Assembly (NCBI RefSeq): GCF_046630445.1
Contig: NC_092333.1
Span: 710,949,001 to 711,013,000 of the forward strand
Source: Rutidosis leptorrhynchoides
Lineage: Eukaryota; Streptophyta; Magnoliopsida; Asterales; Asteraceae
Reading direction: 5' to 3'
DNA length: 64,000 nucleotides
Made by a program: the position numbers and the translations under genes. Positions 1 through 10,628 of the stretch are shown here, one piece after another (position 1 is the stretch's first letter; each line of letters begins with the position of its first letter). Below the pieces are notes generated by a model. The model had not been told where the DNA came from. It saw nothing but the letters and a program-made list of their open reading frames with translations, and searched no databases.

Positions 1-17
1 GTATCCTTTTCTTTCTT

Positions 18-42
18 TATAAACTAAAAACGTTTTTATAAA
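18..42 (+). promoter_or_regulatory. Putative core promoter of element A LTR
   Basis: Two TATAAA boxes (18-23 and 37-42) are followed by a pyrimidine-rich, leader-like stretch with few guanines, as expected around a plant LTR transcription start. The same boxes occur in the right LTR at 6749-6773. The start site is inferred, not seen. Confidence 0.5.
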
Positions 43-1081
43 TGAACACCATTTCTTCACTCCATTTTCTCATACCTACACCCTCATTTCTCTCTCAAAA
101 TACTCCTAACTTCATACTTGATCATCTCCAAGCATTTTCCCCATCATTTAGCTTCAATTACAAGCCTTAAACACCATAAGAAAACTCTTTCAAGAACATA
201 TCAAAATAACCACCCATTTGAAGAAGTTTACTTCCAACCTTTTGATCTAACTCCACCACTCTTTGATTCCAAGATTATTTCTTATCTTTTGCAGTAACTT
301 TGTCTAAGTAACTTGAGGTAGTAACCTTGATCATAATCTTATTCAATTCATATTCATATAGCTATCTTATTTTGTGGTATAAAATTTTAACAACAAGAAC
401 ATAGTTTGAATGATTTCAAACTTGTTCGCAAACTAAATAGATCCTTCTAACTTGACTTTTAAAACACTTCATGACCTGTAATATATCATAATGATATGCT
501 AACCTAACAAGATATAACTTGGTTTTACAAAGAACATCTTAAAAACTGAATCTACGTCGTCGGAGTGCAACCGGGGGCTGTTTTGGGTTGGATAATTAAA
601 AACCATCTTGAACATTGAATTGGAAGTTCATGTTCTGGAAAAATGATATTTCTTATGAATATGTTAACACATAAAAATTTCATGGTTTAACTCAAAGTGT
701 AAGTATTTTTAGAAAAATGATCATTAAATGTTGTTTTTATGATGGAAAATGATCACTTTCATAAGTTTCACCAAAGTTTGACCTATAACCTATGATTTCG
801 AATACAAACTAAGGTATTTTCAGTTCATATTCTTAAAACTCGATCCAAGGAAGTGGCAAGTTGAACCAACAAAAACGGAGTTGTAATGAAGAAACTACGA
901 CTAAAACAAGATTGGGTATCCGAAGCTAGTTTAGCTACGAAAATATTTGGAGAAAAAGTAAATTAATCATATCTTTTCTAATTAATATGATATTTTATAT
1001 ATAATTACTTATGATTTGATTTTATATATTTCAGGACCACCCGTAAACAACACGAGAAGATTAATCATAAGACCTCATGAT

Positions 1082-1153
1082 TGTACGCAACACGTCATTT
1101 GACAACACGGTACTTTATGTACGCAACACGTCATTTGACAACATGGTACCATG
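1082..1153 (+). repeat. 36 bp tandem duplication in element A LTR
   Basis: Two adjacent 36 bp units (1082-1117, 1118-1153) each begin TGTACGCAACACGTCATTT and carry an ACGT core. The right LTR has the same pair at 7818-7889, so the duplication predates insertion. It lies downstream of the putative TATA box, in the transcribed part of the LTR. Confidence 0.85.
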
Positions 1154-2171
1154 GGTCGAGATTAATTCTGATCAATACGAATACGATGGGGTCTTTATTT
1201 ATTTTATTTAAGCAACTAATTGTGAACCACTAACATCGGAATGCTAACTACGGACTAAGAAAATATTAAAAGTATTAATAGTTTATATATATGTTACGAT
1301 TACTTAAAAAAGAAAATATGTTGATATATTATATATATGGTTAGGTTCGTGATATCTATCGGAGACCAAGTCGAATTAAATACCTTCAAGGCAAAAGTGA
1401 GTTTCATTTGCTCCCTTTTATATATATTTTTGGGACTGAGAATACATGCGCTGTTTTTATAAATGTTTTACGAAATAGGCACAAGTACTAAAACTAATTC
1501 TACGTGGGTTTAAACTAGAAATATACCCTTAGCTTGGTAACATTAAACTACTTGTCTATGTACGGTAGGCGCGAATCCTAAAGATAGATCTATTGGGCCT
1601 GACAAACCCCATCCTGACTATGGGATGCTTTAGTACTTCGAGGTTATTTTAAACACACCTGATCTGGTGTACTTCAGAGGGTAAAACATGAACGTTAAGG
1701 CTTGTTACCGGGTGCCTACAACTTAAAGAATACTTTTATACACTTACGAGTGTACATATATTTATAAACGGAAATCTTGTGGTCTATTAATATATTGAAA
1801 TGATTGTTATGATAAACCTATGAACTCACCAACCTTTTGGTTGACACTTTAAAGCATGTTTATTCTCAGGTATTAAAGAAATCTTCCGCTGTGCATTAGC
1901 TCACTTTAAGGATATTACTTGGAGTCATTCATGGCATATTTTGAAAGACGTTGCATTCGAGTCATTGAGTTCATCAAGATTATTATTAAGTCAATTATAG
2001 TTGGATATATTATGAAATGATGTGCATACCGTCAATTTTCGTTGTAAAGAAAGTTTGTCTTTTAAAAACGAATGCAATGTTTGTAAAATGTATCATATAG
2101 AGGTCAAATACCTCGCGATGTAATCAACTATTGTGAATCGTTTATAATGTATATGAACGGGTCCTTTCAGT

Positions 2172-2183
2172 TGGTATCAGAGC
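2172..2183 (+). other. Primer binding site of element A (initiator tRNA-Met)
   Basis: TGGTATCAGAGC lies two bases after the LTR end and is complementary to the 3' end of plant initiator tRNA-Met over 12 bases. This is the usual primer for plant Ty3/gypsy chromoviruses. The related elements E, F and G have one base different. Confidence 0.88.
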
Positions 2184-2580
2184 GGTGGTCGTAGCGAACC
2201 AGGTCTTGCATTAGTGTGTCTAACTAGTAGTTGTTAGGATGCATTAATGAGTCTGGACTTCGACCGTGTCTACATGTCAAAAGTTTTGCTTATCATTTCT
2301 AGTCGGAAATCATCTGCTTATCATCCTTAGGAAATTACCTGCTTATCATTCATAAGTCTAGACACGTTTTACTGCATTTACTGCATTGATAGTGTATAGA
2401 CGAATTCTTATCTTAGCATATCTGTTATTGCGAACTTTGACTGATATCTTTTCAAAGATTCTCCTTAATTTACGGGATTTTGGTATTATATATACATATG
2501 TAAATTATGTATTGAAGAGTACCAAATCTAACTCCTATAATCTATTCCATACCAAAAATTCATTTTCCCCATTATACAAG

Positions 2581-3027
2581 ATGGATTCCGCATCTAGTTC
2601 GAATTCTTCAAATTCCGACAGTTATGCCGATATGGATTTCCATTCGGGCTCCGAAAGCAGCGTCACCGGAATGGATCAACCAATTTCCCATCATCTATTC
2701 TGGATGAATTGGGGATGGGTTCGTAATATACTAAATCACTGGAGACAAGAAGAAGGTGATCCATTCCATCCACCAAATTGCCCTCTTGGCAATGAACCTG
2801 AAGCACTTACCGGCGAACCTATTCGAAACACCATTTTCTCTCTCATTTCTAGAGTATCTCGTCACGATTATATACTATTCCATATTACAAATCTTATTCA
2901 TTCGCTCGCTCCAACCTCCAATCATCCCGGTGTACTAGCAGAAGTTAACGAACTTCGTGCTCGCGTGACGGCTTTGGAGAACATGGTGCGAAGGTTGCAA
3001 ACACCAGCAGCAGCACCAGCAGCATAA
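2581..3027 (+). CDS. Small ORF of element A, unknown function, C-terminal coiled coil
   Basis: A 149-residue product if it starts at the ATG at 2581. The frame is open upstream to 2386, but that stretch reads like leader. The N-terminus is Ser/Asn/Asp-rich and acidic, the middle has a Trp-rich stretch (FWMNWGWVRNILNHW), residues near 115-140 form heptads of the coiled-coil type (EVNELRARVTALENMVRRLQ), and the end is Ala/Pro-rich. It is the only substantial sense ORF in the interior and occupies the place, just after the primer site, where E carries its acidic ORF. It has no zinc knuckle, protease or polymerase motif. I do not recognise the family. It could be a shortened gag-like N-terminus or a captured gene. 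Confidence 0.55.
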   Translation: MDSASSSNSSNSDSYADMDFHSGSESSVTGMDQPISHHLFWMNWGWVRNILNHWRQEEGDPFHPPNCPLGNEPEALTGEPIRNTIFSLISRVSRHDYILFHITNLIHSLAPTSNHPGVLAEVNELRARVTALENMVRRLQTPAAAPAA

Positions 3028-6000
3028 TCGGCACCACCATCAATAACATCAACAATACCATCATCACCACTAACAAACAACATCCGCATCACACGTCTCG
3101 ACATCATAATCTGTCCGACAAACATCAACATCATACGCACCATAGATACCAAGGAGTACCAACAATAATGAACGATGAAGTATTGATCCATAACTTCATT
3201 GATGTTCTGCGAAGAATATGTGGTTTCAAAAAGTTTTAGAGATTTCTTATTCTAGCTCAAACCGAAAAGCAAATGAGATTAATATCATATTAACTCATTA
3301 AATTCATGATTTCATCTGAAGAAAATATATATGTATATATGTTTTCATAAAGATTGTAATTAAAAGTTCTTTTGTACAAAATATTAATGGTAAAATTTTT
3401 CTTTTAACGGGTAGGTAATACCCGAGGAATAATTAGATTTCATCTTAATAAGTTACATTGTACATTCGTCAAAGCTGATTCAACAGTCATTTACTATCCT
3501 ACTTACAACCACCGATATATGTATCCGTTCACCGCAGAATAACCATTTTCATTCAATTTCATATTTGGATTTTGACTTCCCAGAATCCAACGAGTGGCAT
3601 ATGAAGAAAACATATGACAAAATAAAATCTGTTAGAAACAAACAAATTAAATATGAAAAATTTTGTTAAGAATCCACGCTAATTGTTCCAGCTAATTGTT
3701 CCTTGCTAACTGATTACATTTTATTTATCGCAGTTTATTTATCGCAATTTAATTAACGTACTTTTATTTATCATCATTTAATTTCTGTAATTATTTTACG
3801 CACTTTAAATATCGGGACACGTATACAATGTTTTGACATATCATATCGACGCATCTATATATATTATTTGGAATCACCATAGACACTCTATATGCAGTAA
3901 TGATCGAGTTCTCTATACAGGGTTGAGGTTGATTCTACAATAATATATATAGTTTGAGTTGTGATCGAGTCTGAGACGTATACGGGTCACGACACGTATT
4001 AATTAATTCGTATATTATATATTAAACTATATATGAATTATTGGACTGTTACTGTGGACTATCGACTGTGGACTAATGACATTGGACAATTAAAATGAAT
4101 TAAAATATTGATTATAACATATGAAACTAAACATTTCTTCAAGATTGCCACTTGATTTCATCTTAAACCTCATTGTATCCCGACGATTACAATCAGCGTT
4201 CAAATCTATCATGATTCTTAAAAACACCTCAATCGAGAGGATAAACCAACCGCACTTCATCTACGGAAGAAAAGATTGATGCATATAGTTATGCACCTGA
4301 AAAATCCTCGAAAACTGAGTAAACGTTTGACACGTATCTGTTCTAGTTCCTTTGACATTGTTATTACCGAAGATCGTTTTGTAATCCCTTTCCAAAGTAG
4401 CTAATTTTGTCACAGCTCCAGCAAGTCAACTCCAACTTTTCATCCGAAACAACTTTATTATAACCGCGATATATATGCGTACTCTTTATTGTTACTGGGG
4501 AACCTTTTATATTCCACAATATTACCATCAGCGATTAATCATTCTAAAAACACAATTCTCCTGAAACTACCTCGGTTTGATAACCGATGACCCAGATCAG
4601 TTAACTTTGAAAATGCTGATGAAGCAGCATGTTGTAGATGATCTTAATGGCCAAAAGTTTGATGATAAAGAAAGGAGTGTTAGGAACGCTCGATAGAAAA
4701 TTTAGTACCGAAAAGAGGATTAAGCGAAACTATGAAGAAAGCCGTGGACAAATCACAAAGAATAAGTTTGCCTTCAAAGAATCCAAATGATTCTGTGCCT
4801 GCTGAAATCGTTAGCAAACATCTTATTTCTCATTCTAAACCTTCACAGACAAATCTTCTTCATCATCCATTGATATTCGAAATTCTAAGATATTCTCGTA
4901 TGTTCTATTATAAATATCCTCCATATTTCTGGCAATATTTTCACAACTATTCTTATCTGAGATCATTTATCTCTCCGTAATATCTGCAACATAAAAGAAA
5001 CTGTGTTAGTTTCTAAATTCTGAAACCTTCGAGTTTAAAATATGAATGTTTTGAAGTAGTGTTGGGAACTGAAGCATGGATTAGTATAATATAATGACAC
5101 TTGATCAACGTCATTATATTACAGTAAGTCATGCTGAGTTTCTAATGAAGCATGATGATTCACAGTACCGTCATCATGTGCCATTTACACGACTCTTACA
5201 TTCTATCTAATCTCTAAACATATCAAGAGAATATTTTTCTGGATGACTCGGTCTTCTCCAGGGTATTCTGGTAATTTAACAAATCAAAATCGTTCGATTA
5301 CCATTTTCTTCTTAGAGCATTAGATATGTTCATTCTGAATTTCATATCTACGAATTCCGAACCATTACTCGCTTGACTCGAAGTCGAGAAGAGAAAACGA
5401 AAGCATGAAGCTCCGAAAAATAATGAAGAATATAAACTTCGATAATAACCCCAAAATTATAAACCGTGTATATCGATGCAGATAGCAATATAGAGACACG
5501 GGAGAATTAGAAACACTATAAACACAAGAGTATAGTAGAAGTAAATAGATTCTTCTGGTGGTAGATGAAAAAGAAGAATGACAGATATAAAAGTTAGGAG
5601 TATATCAAAAATCAGGACTGGATGGAGCATATTGATGAATGCTTTAAAGTAAGAATCAAGGGAGAAAGAATAGAAGGTGTGAGTCGTGGTAAATAAGGAA
5701 ACGAAGGGGTGAATTTATAGTGAAATATCCGACAGAGCAATCGAAACAGATTATTGCATATAATCAAAGAAGATCCTGATTTCCTTAATCACCAAAGAAC
5801 CAAATCTTGTTACGTAAGATTCTCTTTAAATCCCTTAAATCCCGGAAATCAATCATAACTACGTCATCGGTTAAGACGAATATATTTTACTCATCTCACT
5901 CTTTTACGATCGTCTCATTTATATTCTTCGCATAATCGAATCGTTTTATCTACATTACTCAATGATGATAAAACTCCATTATCACCTTATATTTGTCATG

Positions 6001-6036
6001 AAAACCTTCTTATTGTTATCCATAACAACCTCTATC
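3028..6036. other. Non-coding interior of element A
   Basis: About 3 kb of AT-rich DNA without a convincing ORF; the longest open stretch, 4732-4980, has no recognisable motif. A hairpin motif at 3408-3424 marks its 5' part. A blocky mix of short phrases, such as the CGGGACACGTATACAATG-like stretch near 3820, also occurs in the LTRs of the other elements, which suggests that rearranged LTR or interior sequence replaced gag-pol. Confidence 0.6.
3408..3424 (+). other. Internal hairpin repeating the 3' PPT-adjacent motif (element A)
   Basis: CGGGTAGGTAATACCCG can fold as a 6 bp stem CGGGTA/TACCCG with a 5 nt loop. Together with the TTAA before it, it repeats the sequence immediately upstream of the 3' LTR at 6059-6073. 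Equivalent copies lie between the F-box gene and gag in B, E and G. Confidence 0.7.
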
Positions 6037-6073
6037 AAATTTCGGGGACGAAATTTCTTTAACGGGTAGGTAC
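6037..6073 (+). other. 3' hairpin and polypurine-type tract of element A
   Basis: AAATTTCGGGGACGAAATTT (6037-6056) is a perfect inverted repeat with a 4 nt loop. It is followed by TTAACGGGTAGGTAC directly abutting the LTR TG. The same arrangement precedes every 3' LTR of this family in the window, so it is the likely plus-strand priming region. Confidence 0.75.
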
Positions 6074-8905
6074 TGTAATGACCCGGAATTTTCTGACCAA
6101 ATTATACTTATGAGATTAATATTTACATAAATTAAACCATACCAACATGATAAGTAATCCAAATTGTTGAGACTTGTGTTTTTGAAAAGAGTTTTATACA
6201 ACGTTTGACCGTCCAATATGACCGATGATATCACGAACTATATAACATACGATAATTATACGTTTGTGTATATATATGTATTTATATATATTTAACATGA
6301 TATAAGGATGGTTTAACATCTCATTGTGTACTAATGACAATGAGTTATAAGTATATTTTGAAACTACTAACTTAAGTTTTCAAAACGATAACTATAGGTA
6401 ACATTCTTTGATATATATACTTATAATATATAATGCTTATACACGTATCGTATATATAAATATTTAATCACTTTTTAAGGACTTAAATACATAAAACAAT
6501 ATAAGTATATTCAAAAAAGATAGCTATATTTGAATTCTCGTTCCGTTTCCTCAAGATTTCTATACGTATATCTAGGGTATATGTACCCATATCATACCCA
6601 ACTTCTATACGTATTTACTATTGGTATATACACATAAAATCAACATCCTAATCAACATTATTACTGCCCTAGATATGAGGTAACTAGGATTTGTCAAGTA
6701 GTATGAATTATTAGTAAGAAAACAAAATTAGGTATCCTTTTCTTTCTTTATAAACTAAAAACGTTTTTATAAATGAACACCATTTCTTCACTCCATTTTC
6801 TCATACCTACACCCTCATTTCTCTCTCAAAATACTCCTAACTTCATACTTGATCATCTCCAAGCATTTTCCCCATCATTTAGCTTCAATTACAAGCCTTA
6901 AACACCATAAGAAAACTCTTTCAAGAACATATCAAAATAACCACCCATTTGAAGAAGTTTACTTCCAACCTTTTGATCTAACTCCACCACTCTTTGATTC
7001 CAAGATTATTTATTATCTTTTGCAGTAACTTTGTCTAAGTAACTTGAGGTAGTAACCTTGTTCATAATCTTATTCAATTCATATTCATATAGCTATCTTA
7101 TTTTGTGGTATAAAATTTTAACAAAAAGAACATAGTTTGAATGATTTCAAACTTGTTCGCAAACTAAATAGATCCTTCTAACTTGACTTTTAAAACACTT
7201 CATGACCTGTAATATATCATAATGATATGCTAACCTAACAAGATATAACTTGGTTTTACAAAGAACATCTTAAAAACTGAATCTACGTCGTCGGAGTGCA
7301 ACCGGGGGCTGTTTTGGGTTGGATAATTAAAAACCATCTTGAACATTGAATTGGAAGTTCATGTTCTGGAAAAATGATATTTCTTATGAATATGTTAACA
7401 CATAAAAATTTCTGTGTTTAACTCAAAGTGTAAGTATTTTTAGAAAAATGATCATTAAATGTTGTTTTTATGATGGAAAATGATCACTTTCATAAGTTTC
7501 ACCAAAGTTTGACCTATAACCTATGATTTCGAATACAAACTAAGGTATTTTCAGTTCATATTCTTAAAATTTGACTCGATCCAAGGAAGTGGCAAGTTGA
7601 ACCAACAAAAACGGAGTTGTAATGAAGAAACTACGACTAAAACAAGATTGGGTATCCGAAGCTAGTTTAGCTACGAAAATATTTGGAGAAAAAGTAAATT
7701 AATCATATCTTTTCTAATTAATATGATATTTTATATATAATTACTTATGATTTGATTTTATATATTTCAGGACCACCCGTAAACAACACGAGAAGATTAA
7801 TCATAAGACCTCATGATTGTACGCAACACGTCATTTGACAACACGGTACTTTATGTACGCAACACGTCATTTAACAACATGGTACCATGGGTCGAGATTA
7901 ATTCTGATCAATACGAATACGATGGGGTCTTTATTTATTTTATTTAAGCAACTAATTGTGAACCACTAACATCGGAATGCTAACTACAGACTAAGAAAAT
8001 ATTAAAAGTATTAATAGTTTATATATATGTAACGATTACTTAAAAAAGAAAATATGTTGATATATTATATATATGGTTAGGTTCGTGATATCTATCGGAG
8101 ACCAAGTCGAATTAAATACCTTCAAGGCAAAAGTGAGTTTCATTTGCTCCCTTTTATATATATTTTTGGGACTGAGAATACATGCGCTGTTTTTATAAAT
8201 GTTTTACGAAATAGGCACAAGTACTAAAACTAATTCTACGTGGGTTTAAACCAGAAATATACCCTTAGCTTGGTAACATTAAACTACTTGTCTATGTACG
8301 GTAGGCGCGAATCCTAAAGATAGATCTATTGGGCCTGACAAACCCCATCCTGACTATGGGATGCTTTATTACTTCGAGGTTATTTTAAACACACCTGATC
8401 TGGTGTACTTCAGAGGGTAAAACATGAACGTTAAGGCTTGTTACCGGGTGCCAACAACTTATAGAATACTTTTATACACTTACAAGTGTACATATATTTA
8501 TAAACGGAAATCTTGTGGTCTATTAATATATTGAAATGATTGTTATGATAAACCTATGAACTCACCAACCTTTTGGTTGACACTTTAAAGCATGTTTATT
8601 CTCAGGTATTAAAGAAATCTTCCGCTGTGCATTAGCTCACTTTAAGGATATTACTTGGAGTCATTCATGGCATATTTTGAAAGACGTTGCATTCGAGTCA
8701 TTGATTTCATCAAGATTATTATTAAGTCAATTATAGTTGGATATATTATGAAATGATGTGCATACCGTCAATTTTCGTTGTAAAGAAAATTTGTCTTTTA
8801 AAAACGAATGCAATGTTTGTAAAATGTATCATATAGAGGTCAAATACCTCGCGATGTAATCAACTATTGTGAATCGTTTATAATGTATATGAACGGGTCC
8901 TTTCA
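6074..8905 (+). repeat. Element A 3' LTR, complete (2832 bp)
   Basis: Begins TGTAATGACC, ends TTTCA, and duplicates 1-2169 from 6732 onward. It carries the same TATA boxes (6749-6773) and 36 bp tandem repeat (7818-7889). The next base belongs to the F-box-like gene of element B. Confidence 0.93.
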
Positions 8906-9393
8906 AAATCCATAAGTTACGATGTGTTTACTTTGACGCATATATTGCGGGGAACCCAAATGCTATTTTACGCAACGGGTTAAGAAATTATTTTGACTCA
9001 ATAAATCCGAATATAGGACTTCGTGATTTAGAAAAAGCGGCTAACATGCAACATAAAGAAGCATGTTATGCTTACGGATTAGTAATGTTCGCTTCTCACC
9101 AAAGTGAGAACAAGAACATCGGGCTACAACTATTAAACAAAACGTTCCCACAAGTGACGGAGTCGGTAATTGGGGTAAGAAATGAGGTTTTTATATTGTT
9201 ACGGGACTGTTGGACATTACGTAACCCTCGTCCCTTTGACGACATTACAACACACTGTCTTATCAATGGCCATAACGGTTATGTTCCACAAGACCAAGGA
9301 TGGGAAGTAGTCCTAGTAAAACCAGAATGCATGACTTGTTTCTGGACGTATGAATTACGTGTCTTTATTGCCTTTGCTGAACGACTTGTGTAA
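8906..9393 (+). pseudogene. F-box-like protein, C-terminal two-thirds, disrupted by element A
   Basis: The frame is open from 8908 to the stop at 9391-9393. It encodes residues equivalent to about 68 to the end of the intact protein in E at 33955-34638. What remains is the Sel1-like region (AANMQHKEACYAYGLVMFAS) and the conserved C-terminal half with CWTLRNPRPFDD and CFWTYELRVFIAF. The F-box itself would be on the far side of element A. The reading frame stays intact up to the insertion point, so the gene was probably whole when A landed. The product lacks the final Tyr seen in E and G. It is in the sense direction, about 360 bp upstream of gag. Confidence 0.8.
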
Positions 9394-9751
9394 TAGCTAG
9401 AATTATCTTCGCAACTACTTTGTATCAAAGTTTTATGTGCTATATTTCATGCTATATGTAAAAAAAAAAAAAAAAAAAGCAGAATTGTAAGTTGCAAGTT
9501 ATTGTATAAAGGTTTGAATATGATATTTTTTTTTTTGTGATTAGTTTTTCATATAGAATTGTAGTAGTTGAAATGGTATGTTAGCTACTAAGTATGAACT
9601 TAACGGGTAGGTACTACCCGAATTAAAGAGTATAAAATGCTAATATGAAGAAAGAGCTTTTATAAATAAGTTCATATTACGCTACAAAATACTATTGACT
9701 ACTCTTGATATTCTATATGATTAACTCGTTTCATTTGACTATTTGAAGGAA
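9394..9751 (+). other. F-box to gag spacer of element B
   Basis: Non-coding 358 bp with an 18 nt A run near 9460, a short T run near 9525, and the hairpin motif at 9604-9620. E and G have similar spacers of about 340 and 320 bp. Nothing else is recognisable. Confidence 0.6.
9604..9620 (+). other. Internal hairpin repeating the PPT-adjacent motif (element B)
   Basis: CGGGTAGGTACTACCCG has a 6 bp stem and 5 nt loop. With preceding bases it shares TTAACGGGTAGGTACT with the sequence before and into the 3' LTR (14364-14379). Confidence 0.75.
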
Positions 9752-10585
9752 ATGGCACCGACTACTCGACAAACCATGAATATGAGCGAAGAGGAATTTC
9801 GTACCTTTCTTGCTGCAAACATAGCCGCAGTACAGGCTGCGCTACATACCAACAATAACCTTGGATCTAGCAGTACAGGAAATCGTGTAGGATGCACCTA
9901 CAAAGAATTCACTGCCTGCAAACCTTTGGAATTTAATGGAACCGAAGGACCGATCGGATTGAAAAGGTGGACCGAGAAGGTCGAATCGGTGTTTGCCATA
10001 AGTAAGTGTACTGAAGAGGACAAAGTGAAGTACGCTACGCATACCTTCACAGGTACTGCGTTAACATGGTGGAATACCTATCTAGAGCAAGTGGGACAAG
10101 ATGATGCTTACGCACTACCGTGGTCAGCATTCAAGCACTTGATGAACGAGAAGTACCGTCCCAGAACTGAGGTCAATAAGCTCAAGACAGAACTTAGAGG
10201 GTTACGAACCCAAGGATTTGATATTACCACGTACGAAAGACGATTCACAGAATTATGCCTATTGTGTCCGGGAGCGTTCGAAGATGAGGAAGAGAAGATC
10301 GACTCGTTTGTGAAAGGATTACCGGAAAGAATCCAAGAAGATATAAGTTCACACGAGCCCGCCTCCATACAACAGGCATGTAGAATGGCTCACAAACTAG
10401 TGAACCAGATTGTGGAAAGAATTAAAGAACAGACGGCTGAAGAGGCCAATGTGAAGCAAGTCAAAAGAAAGTGGGAGGAAAACGGTGATAAGAATCACCA
10501 ATACAACAACAACAGCAATTACAACAATAATCGCAACAACTATCCCAACAATCACAACATCAATCGCAACTACAACAAACGGTCC

Positions 10586-10628
<43 letters not shown>

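Larger units (their letters stand above)
1..2169 (+). repeat. Element A 5' LTR (3' three-quarters)
   Basis: Matches 6732-8905 almost base for base, and ends at the CA just before the primer binding site. It contains the putative promoter, a 36 bp tandem repeat, and stretches shared with the LTRs of the other Tekay elements, such as AGATAGATCTATTGGGCCT and the terminal block near ATAGAGGTCAAATACCTCGC. Confidence 0.92.
1..8905 (+). mobile_element. Element A: non-autonomous Ty3/gypsy (LARD-like) retrotransposon, 5' truncated by window edge
   Basis: Two copies of the same long LTR (1-2169 and 6074-8905) flank a 3.9 kb interior with a tRNA-iMet-type primer site just inside the left LTR and a polypurine-type tract just before the right one. 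The right LTR begins TGTAATGACC and ends TTTCA. The left LTR matches the right from position 6732 on. By eye I count about 16 or 17 substitutions and one 6 bp indel over 2.17 kb, so the insertion is fairly recent. No gag, protease, reverse transcriptase or integrase is present, so mobilisation would need proteins in trans, plausibly from the related Tekay elements here. It is inserted in the F-box-like gene of element B; AAATC at 8906-8910 is the likely target duplication, and its partner lies outside the window. Confidence 0.9.

Noticed and set aside
4732..4980. 82-codon ORF in element A
   Set aside because: No motif, coding bias or second copy. Likely chance in AT-rich DNA.
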